NCBI RefSeq assembly: GCF_028858725.1
Contig: NC_084761.1
Location: forward strand, 20,490,501 to 20,554,500
Length of the DNA: 64,000 bases
Source: Colius striatus
Taxonomy: Eukaryota; Chordata; Aves; Coliiformes; Coliidae
Direction: 5' to 3'
Positions 38,901 through 50,811 of the stretch are shown here, in pieces. Position 1 is the stretch's first letter, and each line of letters starts with the position of its first letter. A program made the translations under genes and the position numbers. The notes beneath the pieces were generated by a model. It was not told where the DNA came from and made no database searches. It saw nothing but the letters and a program-made list of their open reading frames with translations.

Positions 38901-41900
38901 CAGTCAGCAGAAGTGTAAGTCCAGATGCAAACAAAATTAATGAGGCTGACAGAAATCCATCATATAAGGATTAGTAGGATGTATGCTTTAATCTGATGCC
39001 CACACAGATTGCTTACCAAATCACATGGCAGATCAGCTCAATGTCTAACCTTCACGAGTCTCAGATTTCTGTGGAAACAAATAAGTTCTACTGAGATACT
39101 CATTTTAAAAAGGAACATCTTTTTAGGATTTAGGTTGTGCAATAGGCATAAAGTAAACTAAGCCAGGATTTGCTGTGTGCAATAGCCCTAAGGGAAAATA
39201 ATCCAGTTGCTACTCTGCCTCAAGCAGCAAGGACTGAAAATAAATTTTCCTTGCTAAGATTTTCCTTTTTAGAAAAGCAGCAGCACCAGCCCATTCCTTT
39301 GGTTTGAGGTGCCATCTTACAGGCAACTAATTGCAAGCCTCAATAAATAGTTCTCCCTTGCAGAGAGTTTCATTCAGTTAAACTCTTTCCCCAGCAAAAT
39401 ACTTGGAACTGATTCCACTGCATTTCGTACTTTGCAGCCCCTAAGCATGGTTCAGACTTAAACAACAAGGCATTACTCTTCTGTAGATAGAGGTAGATAG
39501 CAACAAGTGCTTGAAGCTCCAGATATCTCTCTCCTGCTGCAGGTAGTCTGCTATTGATGTGGAAACAAAGTAAAAACATGTAATAAAGTAGAAGCATGTA
39601 ATACTACATCAAGGAGCAAAATATGAAAGTCACTTAATGTCTTTCTGATTGAAATTAGTAGTGCACTGGATTAAAAAGGGTTGTTTTTGACTTAACACAT
39701 CTCAAATATATCTTTAAAACAGTACAGCCATCACAAAACTTTCTCTAAAATAGTGTACTAGGCTTTGCACACCTTCATTCCCAATAAAACAAAACTGATA
39801 GCTGGTATACAAGTTCCCCAGACCCAGCAGGACAACTCTGTTAACTAGCAGCATCTGATAACTGACCCTTAGAACATCATTTAAGCCCTTTGATGTTGAT
39901 GATCATTTGTAGAGTCAATCAGCAAAGGAAGTTACACAAGTGGCTCTGCTCACCCCCCATGCACAGCAGGGCTCATAGTAACAACAAGCTTCTCTTGACA
40001 AAAACCTGGAGCTCTGCACAGGGATTAAGCAGGCAGCCCATTTAGCTTGGCACTTGCAGCAGCAGCAGGGAGCCTTTCCCAGTCACACACAGTGGTCCTT
40101 GCTGGCCACAAAGCCACTTGGTTCAGAGGCACCTACTGCCGCCCCCCCACCTCCCCCAGGGCATTTGGGACCAACTTAAGCAGCAGGCATAGAGGGTTCC
40201 TTACCAGAAGGGCAGATTTCTGGCATCACTAGTAGCCCCATGCAGGCAGTGTTATGTCCCAACATAAATTAGGGCATTTCCCCCTCACCCCATCTCAGAG
40301 CAGCAGGATCAGCATCCCACCTCGCGCACACACACACAAACCTGTTGCTAACAAAACACCTGCCATTCTACCCCTGCTTTTATCTATAGCAGAGAAGAAG
40401 GAACAGAACAATCCAAGTTAAAAGCAGCCTCCCCACCCCACTCACACAGGGTACCCCCACTTACAAGTGCCAGAGCTCCAAAGCAGCTGTTTGTTCAATG
40501 CAGTGAGGAGGAAGACTGCAGCCCCAGGCACAGCAGAGAAGGAAGAGACCCTGCAGCTCCTGCCTGATGCAGGGAGGAGGGAGAGGAGGAGGAAGGAGGG
40601 ACAGGAGAAAACAGTCCAGAAGCAAGCTGCATAGATCCAGGGCTAGAAGGCTGTCACCTGCAGCCACCACTGTCCTGGAGTAGAGGGGGATGCCTGGTTT
40701 GCACACCAGGGCTGGGTTTCTGGCATACATTTTCTTATAGAGCCTCCCCCTTCTGCTCCTTTTGGGGCATCTCTTTGCCTTAGGAAGCTTATCAGGACCA
40801 GGGACTGACCATTACCACTGTGGATGTCAGCCCTCTGGCAGACACCCCCAGCCATTACATCTGGGAGGAACAGCAGTCCAGAGCCATCCCCCGTGCACTG
40901 AGCACTCCCTAGCACAGCATGCAACTGTCCTCCTGCATGCTGAGCTACAGCACTTAGACCAAGCCTCTCTGGAGAGAGGGCAAGGGCAGCTTTTAAAATA
41001 GCAGCAGTAACCAAGGGCAAAAAGCTGTCTGAGACGACAGGATTGGCCTTAGCTGTTTCTGCCTCCCCAAAATCCAGCTCCCAGCTAGACCACAAAGCTA
41101 GAGCTGGTAATACTCACAACACCATGATCGCTGGGATCTTCCTCCTTCCCCTGTATGCCCAAAGGATGGTGGAAGAGAACCTCAGGAAAGCTAAGCTCAA
41201 CTTACATCTCCACCTCTGGAGCAAGAAAAGAGGCTCTGAGGCTCCAGCTTCATTAGGAAAAAGCATCCCTGCTCTCAGGAGTTCCCCACAGTATAACTCC
41301 ATAGGTACACATTACCTGAACAGCCTTTCCATCTGAACTAAGCTTAAACAAGTGTTACAAACCTTGCCAGGGATCATAACAACAGGGAGATCTGCCATAA
41401 TGCCATAACCAGACCAAGTATTTCTAGGTAGACACAGTAAAGCAAAAGTGAACAGTCCTTTAAAAAGAACATGTTCCAGTCTTATTTTATCAGCCAATAG
41501 AAGTAAACCCACCACCTTAAGTCATACATTGCCACTAATTCAGGTTATGCAGGCAAATTATAGTGAAAATAGAAGATAAGATAAACTTCATGTCAGCAGC
41601 AATCCAGAGCTACCCCTCACCAAGCACAGCCCCTAAGCAGGAGTCAAAGGCAGTCCAATAACAGTACCCAAACAAAAAAACCAAAAGTGTCCACACTAAC
41701 AAGAAAGACAATTTACAGCACAGCTATCACCAAAGGGAGAAAGAAGCCCCCTGGTCTGAGCTTAAATGCAGAGCACAGGCCAATGGGGAGGGGTGGGAAG
41801 GAGGTGGGGGCTCCAGGTGAGGCTGTCAGGGACATGGGTGAGGCACTCTGAATGCCTCTAGCAGCAGCTAAAACCAAGCAGCCCTGACACCTCCACTGAC

Positions 41901-44900
41901 ATCTCCAGTGCTGGCTTCCCAGCAAGGCAGTCACTATCCTTCAGAGTGAAGGGTGAGGCAGAAACATCATCTCAACTTAGGACATGCCCAAGTGTCTTCT
42001 CTGCAGTGACACACAGTGAGGTGAAGGAGTGGGAAGCGTGGTGTGGTATTTATGTTGTTAGCAGTGTTACCTACACACAGTGGTCTTTGTGATTGTACCA
42101 TTAAATCTGACTATGTGGTGAGTTCAGTCCTTTTTTTTGTCTCCTGATAGTAGGAAAACAATTGTTAGGCACAGGCTACAAATGGAATGTTTACAACTTG
42201 GTTTCCTCACTGTCCTTCAAATCTGTCAACAACAGTTGAAATTAGAAAGACACATTTAAAGTAATAAAGGTGGGGACAGATAAGGGAGAAACATTTGCAG
42301 CTTTTCCAGATCCCAGGCCTATCCTAAGCATATTAAGTGCAAGTACCAGGCTGTCACAATTTATAGCCAGGAGCACGGATGGCTGTAGCAGAAGTGAGGC
42401 CGTGTCTATGGAATCTGTACAGGGCTGAGAGCATCTCACAGTTAGATTAGGTATATTTTGTTAAACATCTCTGAGAGTTGTAACAGCCCCATCTGGCCTG
42501 GCAAAGGTAAAAAAAAAACCAAACCCAAACCTGAAATGTGAAACACCACATTCAAAAGAAGTCAGGAAAAGACTGAGATGTCCCCATTCAGTTGGAGGTG
42601 CTGTTTTTGCGTGTGCATGGGTGCTGAGATGTGCTGCTGCCTTGGCTAGGGGAGTCTGCAGCCAGATTCAGGCTGGTGTCCCGGGTGAGCTGCTCACAGA
42701 TGTGATTGTGTGAATCTTTGCTTTCTTCTCCTCAGAACAGCTCACAAAGTGTCAATGTATTGCAGGTCTAACTTCTTGTAATTTGATAGTATTGTAGTTG
42801 TTAAAGGAGAAGTTGCTGTGAAAGAGATGAGCTATACTTGGGCTTACAGCTAAAGACTGGGTTTTGTTCTTGTAGGTCCTGAAGCAGACTGTGACATTGC
42901 TGTTGTGTGGGATATCATTGTAGACACTTGTGATAGCCTCAGAAAACAATGATCTCCTCTCCTCCAATCATTCCCAAAATATACCCAGCTCAGGGCAAGT
43001 GCTTTGGGTTTTATCTTCAAGTAACATTCATGTGTGTGTGAGCTGCAGCTTGTCTGCATTCTGTCTGCCACTGCACCCATTAGAAGAGGTTACTCGTCCT
43101 CTCAAGCACAGTGTCACAGGCATGTGACATCCTTACATACTGCGCCAAGACTGGCTGAGAGGATAAGATGGCCTTGGCAGGTAAGGTAATAAAAACAGTA
43201 CCAAACTTACCACTGAGTGTGAAGCCAAGGATTTATGTCACAGCAATGATTTCTGGCTATTTTTCCTCTGTTCTGAGAGTTCATTGGTAAGAAATATCAG
43301 GGAAGAAGGAAGCTCTGGGTTTATTAACCCAAGGAAAGTGAGAGCGAGCTAGTAACTTGGTGGGATCTTATGACAGCACAACATGAAGTACTTCTGATGG
43401 AGGGGATGGGTTTGAAAGTTCCCTGAAGAATTAGAAAGCCTACACCTAGAATACTCTGTATTAGTCAAAGCCCATACATTCAGGAAAGGCTATTTTAAAG
43501 AAGAGTGACAGAGATGCTGCTAAAGAACTGGAAGAGGATGCCCTTTGTAGGAGAGGAACTGCAAGGAGCTCCTGCTGTGTAGCCTGTACAGCACATGCTG
43601 AGCCAGGATCTCATTTTCCCCGTTCTTGAATCTAAGAAGTAAATACCAGGAAACAAAACCAACATGTTTAGCTACAAAAAAAGGGTTGGAATGGTACCTA
43701 TAGGATATAAGGTGGCAATGAGCAAATTAGAAAACTTTTCCATAGGAAAAACAGAAGCCAAAAAGTACCCTCAAATATTTTTAATGTGTGATTATTTTTT
43801 AGCTTGGAAGAAATGCTCCCTTGCAAATCCTGAACTCTCAGTGAAGCCAGTGAGAAGTTTCTTGAATGGCGTTTGAAAAACCAAAATGGCCAGCTCTTCA
43901 TGCTCTCCTTCCTCCTGGTATGGCATAACTGCCTTTTCTCCCCATCTTTTCCTAGATAAGAATTTATAAGGAGACTAGTTTTGGCTACAACAATTTTCTA
44001 TAGCCAGTGACAATAGCTGTTATTGAAGACTGAGAGTCACACGGATGGCTCAGGTCTGTGAGGAAAATAGCCCTGGGATGAATTTGTTGGTGTCTGGGGA
44101 GTAGGGACTTTTTTAGGAGGGGAAAAGAATGAGGGAAGCATTAGTTCAAGAAACTGAGTTCAGAAGCATAGACAAGCTCAGCAGCACAGGTATCTATGTG
44201 CTCAGGACGTACAGTGTACTGCAACTGCAGAACAGCAGAGGGGTTTGCTCTGAGACACTTGAGAATTTACCCAAATGTGATACTATGCTGGATAGCCTTC
44301 AAAATACATTTCAGCTACAAGGAGACTACATCAGTGGTGCAGGTAAGTCTTATATGCTTTTAACCACATTTCTAAACATAGTATCTTAAAAAACCACGAG
44401 CTGGGCTTCGGTCTGAACAGACAAGGGAAGACCACTGTTGCTGGCAATCTGGCTGGAACAGGCTTTAGGCATGCATTCATTCCTGCCTCATTTTCTCACG
44501 ATGAAAGATGTTTTACTGACTTACTGTGGCTTAGAAGGGAATGACCACAGACTAAGCTGAAGTTTGCTACCATTGCAAACCTGCCTTTTGGGTTAATTTC
44601 TATGCTAAACCTCCCTTGTGACAGACTGAGACCAATCTATAGATTGTTTCTTTTATTGACTTTCTTTTATTTGCAGGACAGACATATCCATCTCCAAGGA
44701 ATACGAACCTTGTTCTCCCTCAGTACAAAACTGTCTTCTGTGTATTTCTTTCTGCCACTATGCCATGGCTTGAGGGCAAAGGTTACTAAGTTTTTATCAA
44801 AACTAATAGCAACTGGACTTCCAGGTCCTCCAGGCAGTCCTGAAACAATTTTCTCACAGTACTTCCCTGCTGGTTCAGAACTTGTTTTCTCTGCAAATTC

Positions 44901-45265
44901 TTGCTGGCTTCCCAGCTTCCCCTGTAACAGCTGCAGGCAGTGCAGTGTAGCTGGCTGCCCGGGGATGTTATGAATGCTCTGCAGGGTTGGACTACCATGT
45001 CTTCAGTCCCGCTCCCCAGTAAAGGCTGCATTGTGCTGGCAGCTTGCTGCATTTGGAGGGAAGCTCAGGCCTCCTCTGCTTGCCACTCTCCAGTGTTTGT
45101 CACATTGTCTTCTTCCTCCAGCTTGCTGCTGTATGTCATTGCTTCTACAAGTAACACCTGTTGAAAAGGTGTTGCATCTGAGAGGTCTGTTGCGTCTCTT
45201 TGCCATGGCCTCAGGGGCCCCTCCAGCAGGCACTCTCTAACAAAAGCTGCCAGGTTCGAAACACC
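35988..45265. other. Intergenic DNA, nothing recognised
   Basis: About 9.3 kb without a supported exon. C-rich and A/G-rich short tracts occur near 40140 and 40565. Open frames of 150 codons (40643-41095, minus) and 123 codons (44602-44973, plus) show no domain. Base composition becomes more GC-rich towards 45 kb. Confidence 0.5.
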
Positions 45266-45343
45266 AGTGGTTATTCTGGGAGCGCGGCGGGGCGGCAGCG
45301 TGCCGGCCGCCGAGGAGCCGCGCGGCGCCGTGGCGCAGGGCCG

Positions 45344-45357
45344 CCGGCAGGGGGCGC
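45344..45357 (+). promoter_or_regulatory. CTCF-like core motif
   Basis: CCGGCAGGGGGCGC agrees with the vertebrate CTCF core (CC-[AG]-[GC]-N-AGGGGGCGC). It sits inside CpG island 1, between two genes with unrelated expression. Binding is inferred from the motif only. Confidence 0.5.
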
Positions 45358-45408
45358 GGCGGGAGCAGCAGCGCGCTGCTCGGGTCTGCTGCGGGCGGGG
45401 CGGGGCGG

Positions 45409-45447
45409 CCCCTGCCCCTGCCCCTGCCCCCGCCCCCGCCCCCGCCC
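45409..45447 (-). other. G-quadruplex-type tract (minus strand)
   Basis: The plus strand has eight runs of three to five C separated by single TG or G spacers; the minus strand therefore has eight G-runs with one- or two-base loops. This meets the usual quadruplex rule several times over. It lies within CpG island 1. Confidence 0.75.
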
Positions 45448-46429
45448 GGCAGCTCGCCGCCCCCGTCCGGCAGCTCCCCACGGTGTCCGGGCCCGGGCTC
45501 TGAGGAGTGTCTGGGGTGGGGGGTCTTTGCCCCCTCAGAGCTGGAGCGCGGGGGCCGTCGGGGCCCGGCTGGCACGTAGAGGCATTGTGCTCCCCCGCGG
45601 TGAGGCAGTGGGGGGCAGCTCTGTCCCGGAGCAGCCCGGTGGGGCTGAGCTAAGGGGTGAACTGCTCGGTGCAGAGGTGCTAGCTGGCGGGGACATGGCC
45701 TGGGGAGTGACTGCGGGTGACTGTCCCGTGAGCACCCCTGGGGCTTGTGCCTTGCTTCCCGTTCGGCTCACAGGGAGCTTGCCGGGCCTCAGGGGCAGGG
45801 TTTGAGGCACCTGCCGCTAATGCACCTGTGGGTGCTGCTTCGCTGTCGCCTTGGTTTCCTGATTTCTGTGTTCCCAAAGCCACTGCCCTTGCACGTCCCT
45901 GCTGGGGGTAAAGCGGCCAGGACATGGGCACCCCCCAGTGCAGGCTGAAGGATGGGGCCATAATCACAAGTACTACCATGAGCAAGCACTGCTGGATTTG
46001 CTATAATCCCAAAAGGAGATGTTTCACCTTGATTGCTCAGAGCTGCACTCATTTCCAGTCCAGGATGGGGAAGGGTTGGTTTGGTGAGCATTCCCTGTAC
46101 ACCAGGACATGGTCTGGGCATCCAAACCCACAGGTTGGGTGACTGACTATCAGAATGGCCTGGGGCTCTCCAAAGAGGGGAAAGAAAAAGAAGATGCTTG
46201 TCACTGTCCTTATCAGGATGAACAGCAGAGAGGTAGCAACAGCTGTAGACACCCGACTTAGCTCCACCTGCCTTCTGTTGCCTAGGTTTGTCCATGGTTT
46301 CTTCTGGCTTTCACTTTAAGCATCAGCAGCTACTTTGAGGAACAGCTTTTGTTTCTTCCTTCAAAAGCCCAAGAGGGAGGGAGCCAGGCTGCATGCAGTG
46401 AAGCTGATGCTGCTGCCTGTCCTGTCTGT

Positions 46430-46870
46430 GCCTGCCCAGAGATGCTGCATGGCTCCAGCTCAGTGCGACTACAGGTCAGTCAGGTGGTTGGTTCAGGCTT
46501 GCCTTTGTTACAGGTCCAGCTTCAGAATGACCTCCTTTCTGGCTTCAGGTCTAGTTTATGGATGGCTCCAGCTCATGGACAGCTGTGGTGGCTCATTTCA
46601 GCTCCAGCTCGTTTCTGCATGGTTTCTGGCTCAGCTCTTTGACAGCTCCAGTGCAGTTTGGCATTGTTTGTGGATGGATCCAGATAGTTTATGCTCAAGA
46701 CTATTTGCAGCTCCTGCTTGTTGCAACTGCTTGTCTCAGCTCAGCAGCTTAGCTCCAGCTATGTTGACTCCTCATGTGGCAGTGGTTTCAGCTTGTTTTC
46801 ATCTCCAGTTCCTCGATGGCTCTAGGTCCTTCTGCGTTTCATCTCTGGCTCCCTCCAGCTTGGGCTTGTG
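46430..46870 (+). repeat. Decayed GCTCCAGCT-rich repeat region
   Basis: The words GGCTCCAGCTC, GGTCCAGCTTC, CAGCTCCAGCTC, TAGCTCCAGC and similar recur roughly every 40-60 bases, with TGGATGG and TTTCTGGCTCAG between them. This looks like a diverged minisatellite, but no two units align over their full length by eye. A 180-codon open frame (46335-46877) crosses it and is not considered a gene. Confidence 0.4.
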
Positions 46871-47179
46871 CCACTGATCTTGGCTTTGGGCCACGCTGTA
46901 AATTACTCCTGTAACTTGTATGTTAATGAGCTGTATGTGCCCTGCCTAAAGAATTTGTGCTTATTCAGTAACTATTTGGGTGTATGGACACCCCTTGATT
47001 AAAAAGTTGGAAGCCAAAAGGGTGTGAAAAGTCCTTCAGACATTTAGTTCAGCCTGGTGCATGGCAGCCTCCCAAAACTACACAGAACATGACCAGGCCC
47101 CCCACACACTCCCTGCATCCCCTTCCCACACATCCCAATACCCTCCCAACTCCCCCTAAACCTGCAACTGCCAACCCGG

Positions 47180-48625
47180 CCCCTGCCTTTGGCCCCTGAA
47201 ACTTCCAAGCGGGTCTCACAGGACTCGGCCTCTGCTCCGGCCCCGAGAGCCCCTTTCCCCGCCCCAGAAACAGCCGCGGGGCTCTGCTCTCCGGCCTGAG
47301 CCCAAAACTGGCCCAAGGCTTCGAAGCCCCAAGCGCCCGCTGAGCCCCAGCCCCGCTCACACCCCCCCGGCCCAGCCCCACGTGTGGTGTCGGGCCCGGC
47401 CCCGAGTGGCCGCGGGCGGCTCGGGAGAGGACGGGGGACAGTAGTCCCAGATCCCCAGCGGCTCCACTCCCCTCTCCCGCGCACCCCAAGCCGAGTCACC
47501 TCCTGGCCCTACGCATTCCCCACTCTCCAGTGCTGGGAGCAGCCGTGGCATCAGCTGGTTCCCCTGAACCACAGCCACTCCAAGCCACGGCCGTCCTGAG
47601 AGTGAGCAGCCCTCGTGCCCACACAGCAGAGCCCTGCGGGGCTTTCTTCCCCGCGGCGCCCCGAGCCCAGCGGCCGCCCGCAGCGGGTACCGTCACTGGC
47701 CCGCCCGGTGCCGTCCCGGCAGCTGCCGCTGCACCGCGGCACCTTTCCCGCTGCGCTGCCGGCCCGGCCAGAGCCCTCCTCGCCTCACCAGGAACGCGCC
47801 CGGAGAGAGCGACGGCGGCCAGCAGAGCTCAACCCTCCTCCGGCCCGGCCCCGCCCCTGCCCAGCGCCAGAGCTCAGCTCTCCTCCGGCCCGGCCCGGCC
47901 CCGGCCCTGCCCCGCGCTAGAGCTCAGCTCTCCTCCGGCCCGGCCCGGCCCCGGCCCTGCCCCGCGCTAGAGCTCAGCTCTCCTCCGGCCCGGCCCCGCC
48001 CCTGCCCAGCGCCAGAGCTCAGCTCTCCTCCGGCCCGGCCCCGGCCCTGCCCAGCGCTAGAGCTCAGCTCTCCTCCGGCCCGGCCCGGCCCCGCCCCTGC
48101 CCAGCGCCAGAGCTCAACCCTCCTCCGGCCCGGCCCGGCCCCGCCCCTGCCCAGCGCCAGAGCTCAGCTCTCCTCCGGCCCGGCCCCGGCCCTGCCCAGC
48201 GCCAGAGCTCAGCTCTCCTCCGGCCCGGCCCGGCCCCGCCCCTGCCCAGCGCCAGAGCTCAGCTCTCCTCCGGCCCGGCCCCGGCCCCGCCCCTGCCCAG
48301 CGCCAGAGCTCAGCTCTCCTCCGGCCCGGCCCGGCCCCGGCCGTGCCCAGCGCCAGAGCTCAGCTCTCCTCCGGCCCGGCCCCGGCCCCGCCCCTGCCCA
48401 GCGCTAGAGCTCAGCTCTCCTCCGGCCCGGCCCGTCCCCGCCCCTGCCCAGCGCCAGAGCTCCCTCTGCCGCCGCCAGCCCCGCGCTGCAGCGGGCGGGA
48501 CGCGGCGGGCGGGACGCGGGCTTCTCCTGGGGACGTGCGTGGCGCCGGGGGACGAGGCCGGGCAGGCACTGGGGTGTGAGGTGGCGCAGGGCGTCCCGGG
48601 CGCGCAGCCTGGTCTCACATCCTCA
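47180..48625. promoter_or_regulatory. CpG island 2, including a minisatellite
   Basis: GC-rich, CpG-dense sequence made up of unique GC-rich DNA (47180-47823), a tandem array (47824-48455) and a short GC-rich right flank with GGGCGGGACGCGG repeats near 48494-48518. It may be promoter-like, but part of its CpG content comes from the repeat itself. No initiating exon with a supported product was found. Confidence 0.6.
47824..48455 (+). repeat. GC-rich minisatellite, 13 units of 45-51 bp
   Basis: Units begin AGAGCTCAGCTCTCCTCCGG (AGAGCTCAACCC in two units) at 47824, 47869, 47919, 47969, 48014, 48059, 48109, 48159, 48204, 48254, 48305, 48355 and 48406. Lengths are 45, 50 or 51 bases. Most of the variation comes from the number of CGGCC/CGGCCC steps in the middle of the unit, and units end in GCGCC or GCGCT. 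Neighbouring units are nearly identical, so the array is young or kept alike by unequal exchange. A partial fourteenth unit starts at 48456. Confidence 0.96.
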
Positions 48626-48704
48626 CGAGGCAGCAGCTCACGCCTAACTCCCAGATCCTGCCCTCTGCATGGTGTGGGGTGCGTCATCACTCTCTCCTGA
48701 AAGT

Positions 48705-48997
48705 TGTAGTGAAGTGGGGGTCAGACTTCTCACAAGTAACAAGACAAGGCAAAATGGCCTTGAGTTACAACTGTGGAGATTTAGATTGGAGATGACTAAG
48801 AACTTTTTCACTGACAGGGTTGTTAGCCACTGGCACAGGCTGCCCAGGGAGGTGGTGGAGTCCACTTGTGGACTGTGTGTAGCTGAGGTGCTGGGCGACA
48901 TGGGTTAGTGGTGGGCTTGGCAGTGTCAGGTTAGTGGCTCGACTCGATGAGCTCAAAGATCTTTTCCAACCAAAACAACTTGATGATTCTATGACTC
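48705..48997 (+). mobile_element. CR1 LINE 3' end, plus strand
   Basis: A 5'-truncated CR1 with the usual 3' text: ACAAGTAACAAGACAAGGC, AACTTTTTCACTGACAGGG, TGGCACAGGCTGCCCAGGG, GGTTAGTGGCTCGACTCGA and a closing GATGATTCTATGACTC. This is a different CR1 subfamily from the copy at 2270, with an AAAGATCTTTTCCAACC tail. It lies immediately right of CpG island 2. Confidence 0.93.
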
Positions 48998-50798
48998 CAT
49001 GACCTGAGCCACCACTGAGCAGGGACAGAAGGCACAGTCCCCTTCCTGGCAAACACACAGCGTTGCATGACATGAAGCAGGAATTTATGTCTATGTGGGG
49101 CCATTTTCTGATGTTTCCGCATCTCTCTTGGATTTCCCCTTCTCTAATACTTCATTAGCTTCACCTGCCAAAAAAAAATGAGAGGAAAATCTTATATAAG
49201 GGGTGTCTTATATATACATACTTTACCCAGGCACATCTGTAGCTGAGCACCATATACACACCTTACAGAGACAACCAAGCACCCCTCTTTACCATGTTAC
49301 AGAGAGTCACCCTGCAGAACCCAGATCCCCAGGGATTCGGGCACAGCAGGATGGTGAAGGCACGTGCCCATCCCAGAAGGGCTGGTTTGAGGCAGTTACA
49401 GGCAGAAGGCTGTGCCCAAAGGAGGAAGGCTGGCTGCTTTCAGCCTTGCACACCACTAGATTTCGTTATTTTTTGCATCCCCTCTGCTGGCTGTTGAGCA
49501 TCCCCGTGGTTAGCAGTGATTTTACAAGCCATTATCTCCCATCTGGTTTAACCCATGGCTCTTGTTCAGAACAGGCTGAATATGTGGCAGTTCAACAGCA
49601 AGCTGCTGGGAAATTACAGCTCGACTCGCACAGGGTAATCACAAGAGACTAAGTATCTGTGTTTATATACAAATATCTCATTAGCCAGGTTTCTTCCCCA
49701 ATCACAGGGTAATCCAACCCTCCTCTGATGGCTCTGAATCCTCACGAGCTTCCACACTGTGCCACTGTTTCTGGGTTTGCTACTCCCCAGGTCCAAACCC
49801 ATTTTCCCCACACTGAAAAGCATCACAGCTGGCACTAGCCTACGTGGGACTGCACACAAGGGAAAAACCACCTTAGTCCCACAGTAAAAAGCAAGAAACC
49901 CACTTCCCCACACATCTTGATGAGCCCACAGTCCTGGTCACCTCTGGTTTATACAGAGCCACCTCTAGATTGAAACTACTGCATGCAGGACTGTCCCAAG
50001 AAACCAGCCCACCACTGCAAGATGTGGAGGATGGCCCAAGGCTAGCAGCAGCCAGCTCAAATGCCACTTGCCCCAAACAGCTGCAAACTCTGTGTGCTTG
50101 CCTGGAAAATGGGTATTTAAGACATGGTTGTTCTTAAAGAGCTGCAGGGCAGCATTGTTCTGTCTGCCCACAGAAAGCTGCCTGAGGAGAGCTGGTTGCT
50201 TCAGCAAACACCACAGAGCTGGGGTAGCATTTGCCTGATATTTATTTTGCAGCAGCCTTGGGCCACAATGCCTGCTGCCTCCTCAGACTGAATAAATAAG
50301 CTGCTCCTGACCCTGATGACTCCATGGTCCCTCTTTCCCGGAGCCCAAGCTCCAACATGGCACCTTGTCAGTGCTGCAGCACCCATTCTGCTGCAGCTCC
50401 AGGAGGGCTCCAGGCCCCTGCTCTCAGCCCAAGGAGGGGAAAAAGCCACACAGGCTCTCAGAAAGCAGCAAACCTTCGGGCAGGCACATGTGTAACACCC
50501 AGCCACTGGTCATTTCAGGAGAGAGTCACCCTGACCTGGTGCAGCGTGGTCCTGGCAGAGCAGGGCACTGCATGGGGCCACCTAATCCCCGCCCGCGAGG
50601 GTTCGGTGTGCCGCCCAGCAGCATGGGCTCCTTCCTCACATGGGGCAGGGATGACCCTTTACTGGCCTGACCACGGGTGGCTCAGCTCCAGTGGGATGCT
50701 TTCCCTGGCACCTCTCTCTCCTCTTGCCACCATGTCATGCCCATCACCCATCCTAGGCAGGAAGGCCCTGCCCGAGGCCCCACAGCCCAGTTTGCCAA
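48998..50798. other. GC upstream region, nothing recognised
   Basis: About 1.8 kb between a CR1 end and the GC promoter. GC content rises towards the gene. No exon or repeat was recognised; open frames of up to 159 codons (50324-50803) have no family features. Confidence 0.5.
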
Positions 50799-50811
50799 GT
50801 TAATGATTGAA
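50799..50811 (+). promoter_or_regulatory. GC: HNF1-like site upstream of GC
   Basis: GTTAATGATTGAA matches 11 of 13 positions of the HNF1 consensus GTTAATNATTAAC. It lies about 125 bases upstream of the TATA box of a liver-expressed gene. HNF1 sites control albumin-family promoters in mammals, including GC, so the assignment is reasonable, but it rests on motif and position. Confidence 0.65.

Larger units (their letters stand above)
45270..45760. promoter_or_regulatory. CpG island 1
   Basis: Very GC-rich, CpG-dense sequence, with several GGGGCGGGG (Sp1-type) boxes near 45391-45408, in sharp contrast to the AT-rich DNA to its left. Such islands usually mark promoters. No gene start could be tied to it. 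One possibility is the distal promoter of NPFFR2 on the minus strand; others are a non-coding transcript or a GC-rich repeat-derived island. Open frames across it are by-products of the composition. Confidence 0.7.

Noticed and set aside
40643-41095. 150-codon minus-strand open frame
   Set aside because: No domain recognised and an overlapping frame on the other strand; no conserved splice sites.
45200-45805. 201-codon plus-strand open frame across CpG island 1, and overlapping minus-strand frames
   Set aside because: Low-complexity Ala/Gly/Arg/Pro composition in several frames at once, as expected from CpG-rich DNA. No domain, splice pattern or homology.
46335-46877. 180-codon plus-strand open frame rich in Ser/Leu/Cys
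   Set aside because: It follows the decayed GCTCCAGCT repeat; the composition is repeat-driven and no family fits.
47530-48690. Several 100-150 codon open frames over the minisatellite, on both strands
   Set aside because: They are translations of the tandem repeat in different frames; repeated Pro/Ala/Ser motifs reflect the unit and not a protein family.
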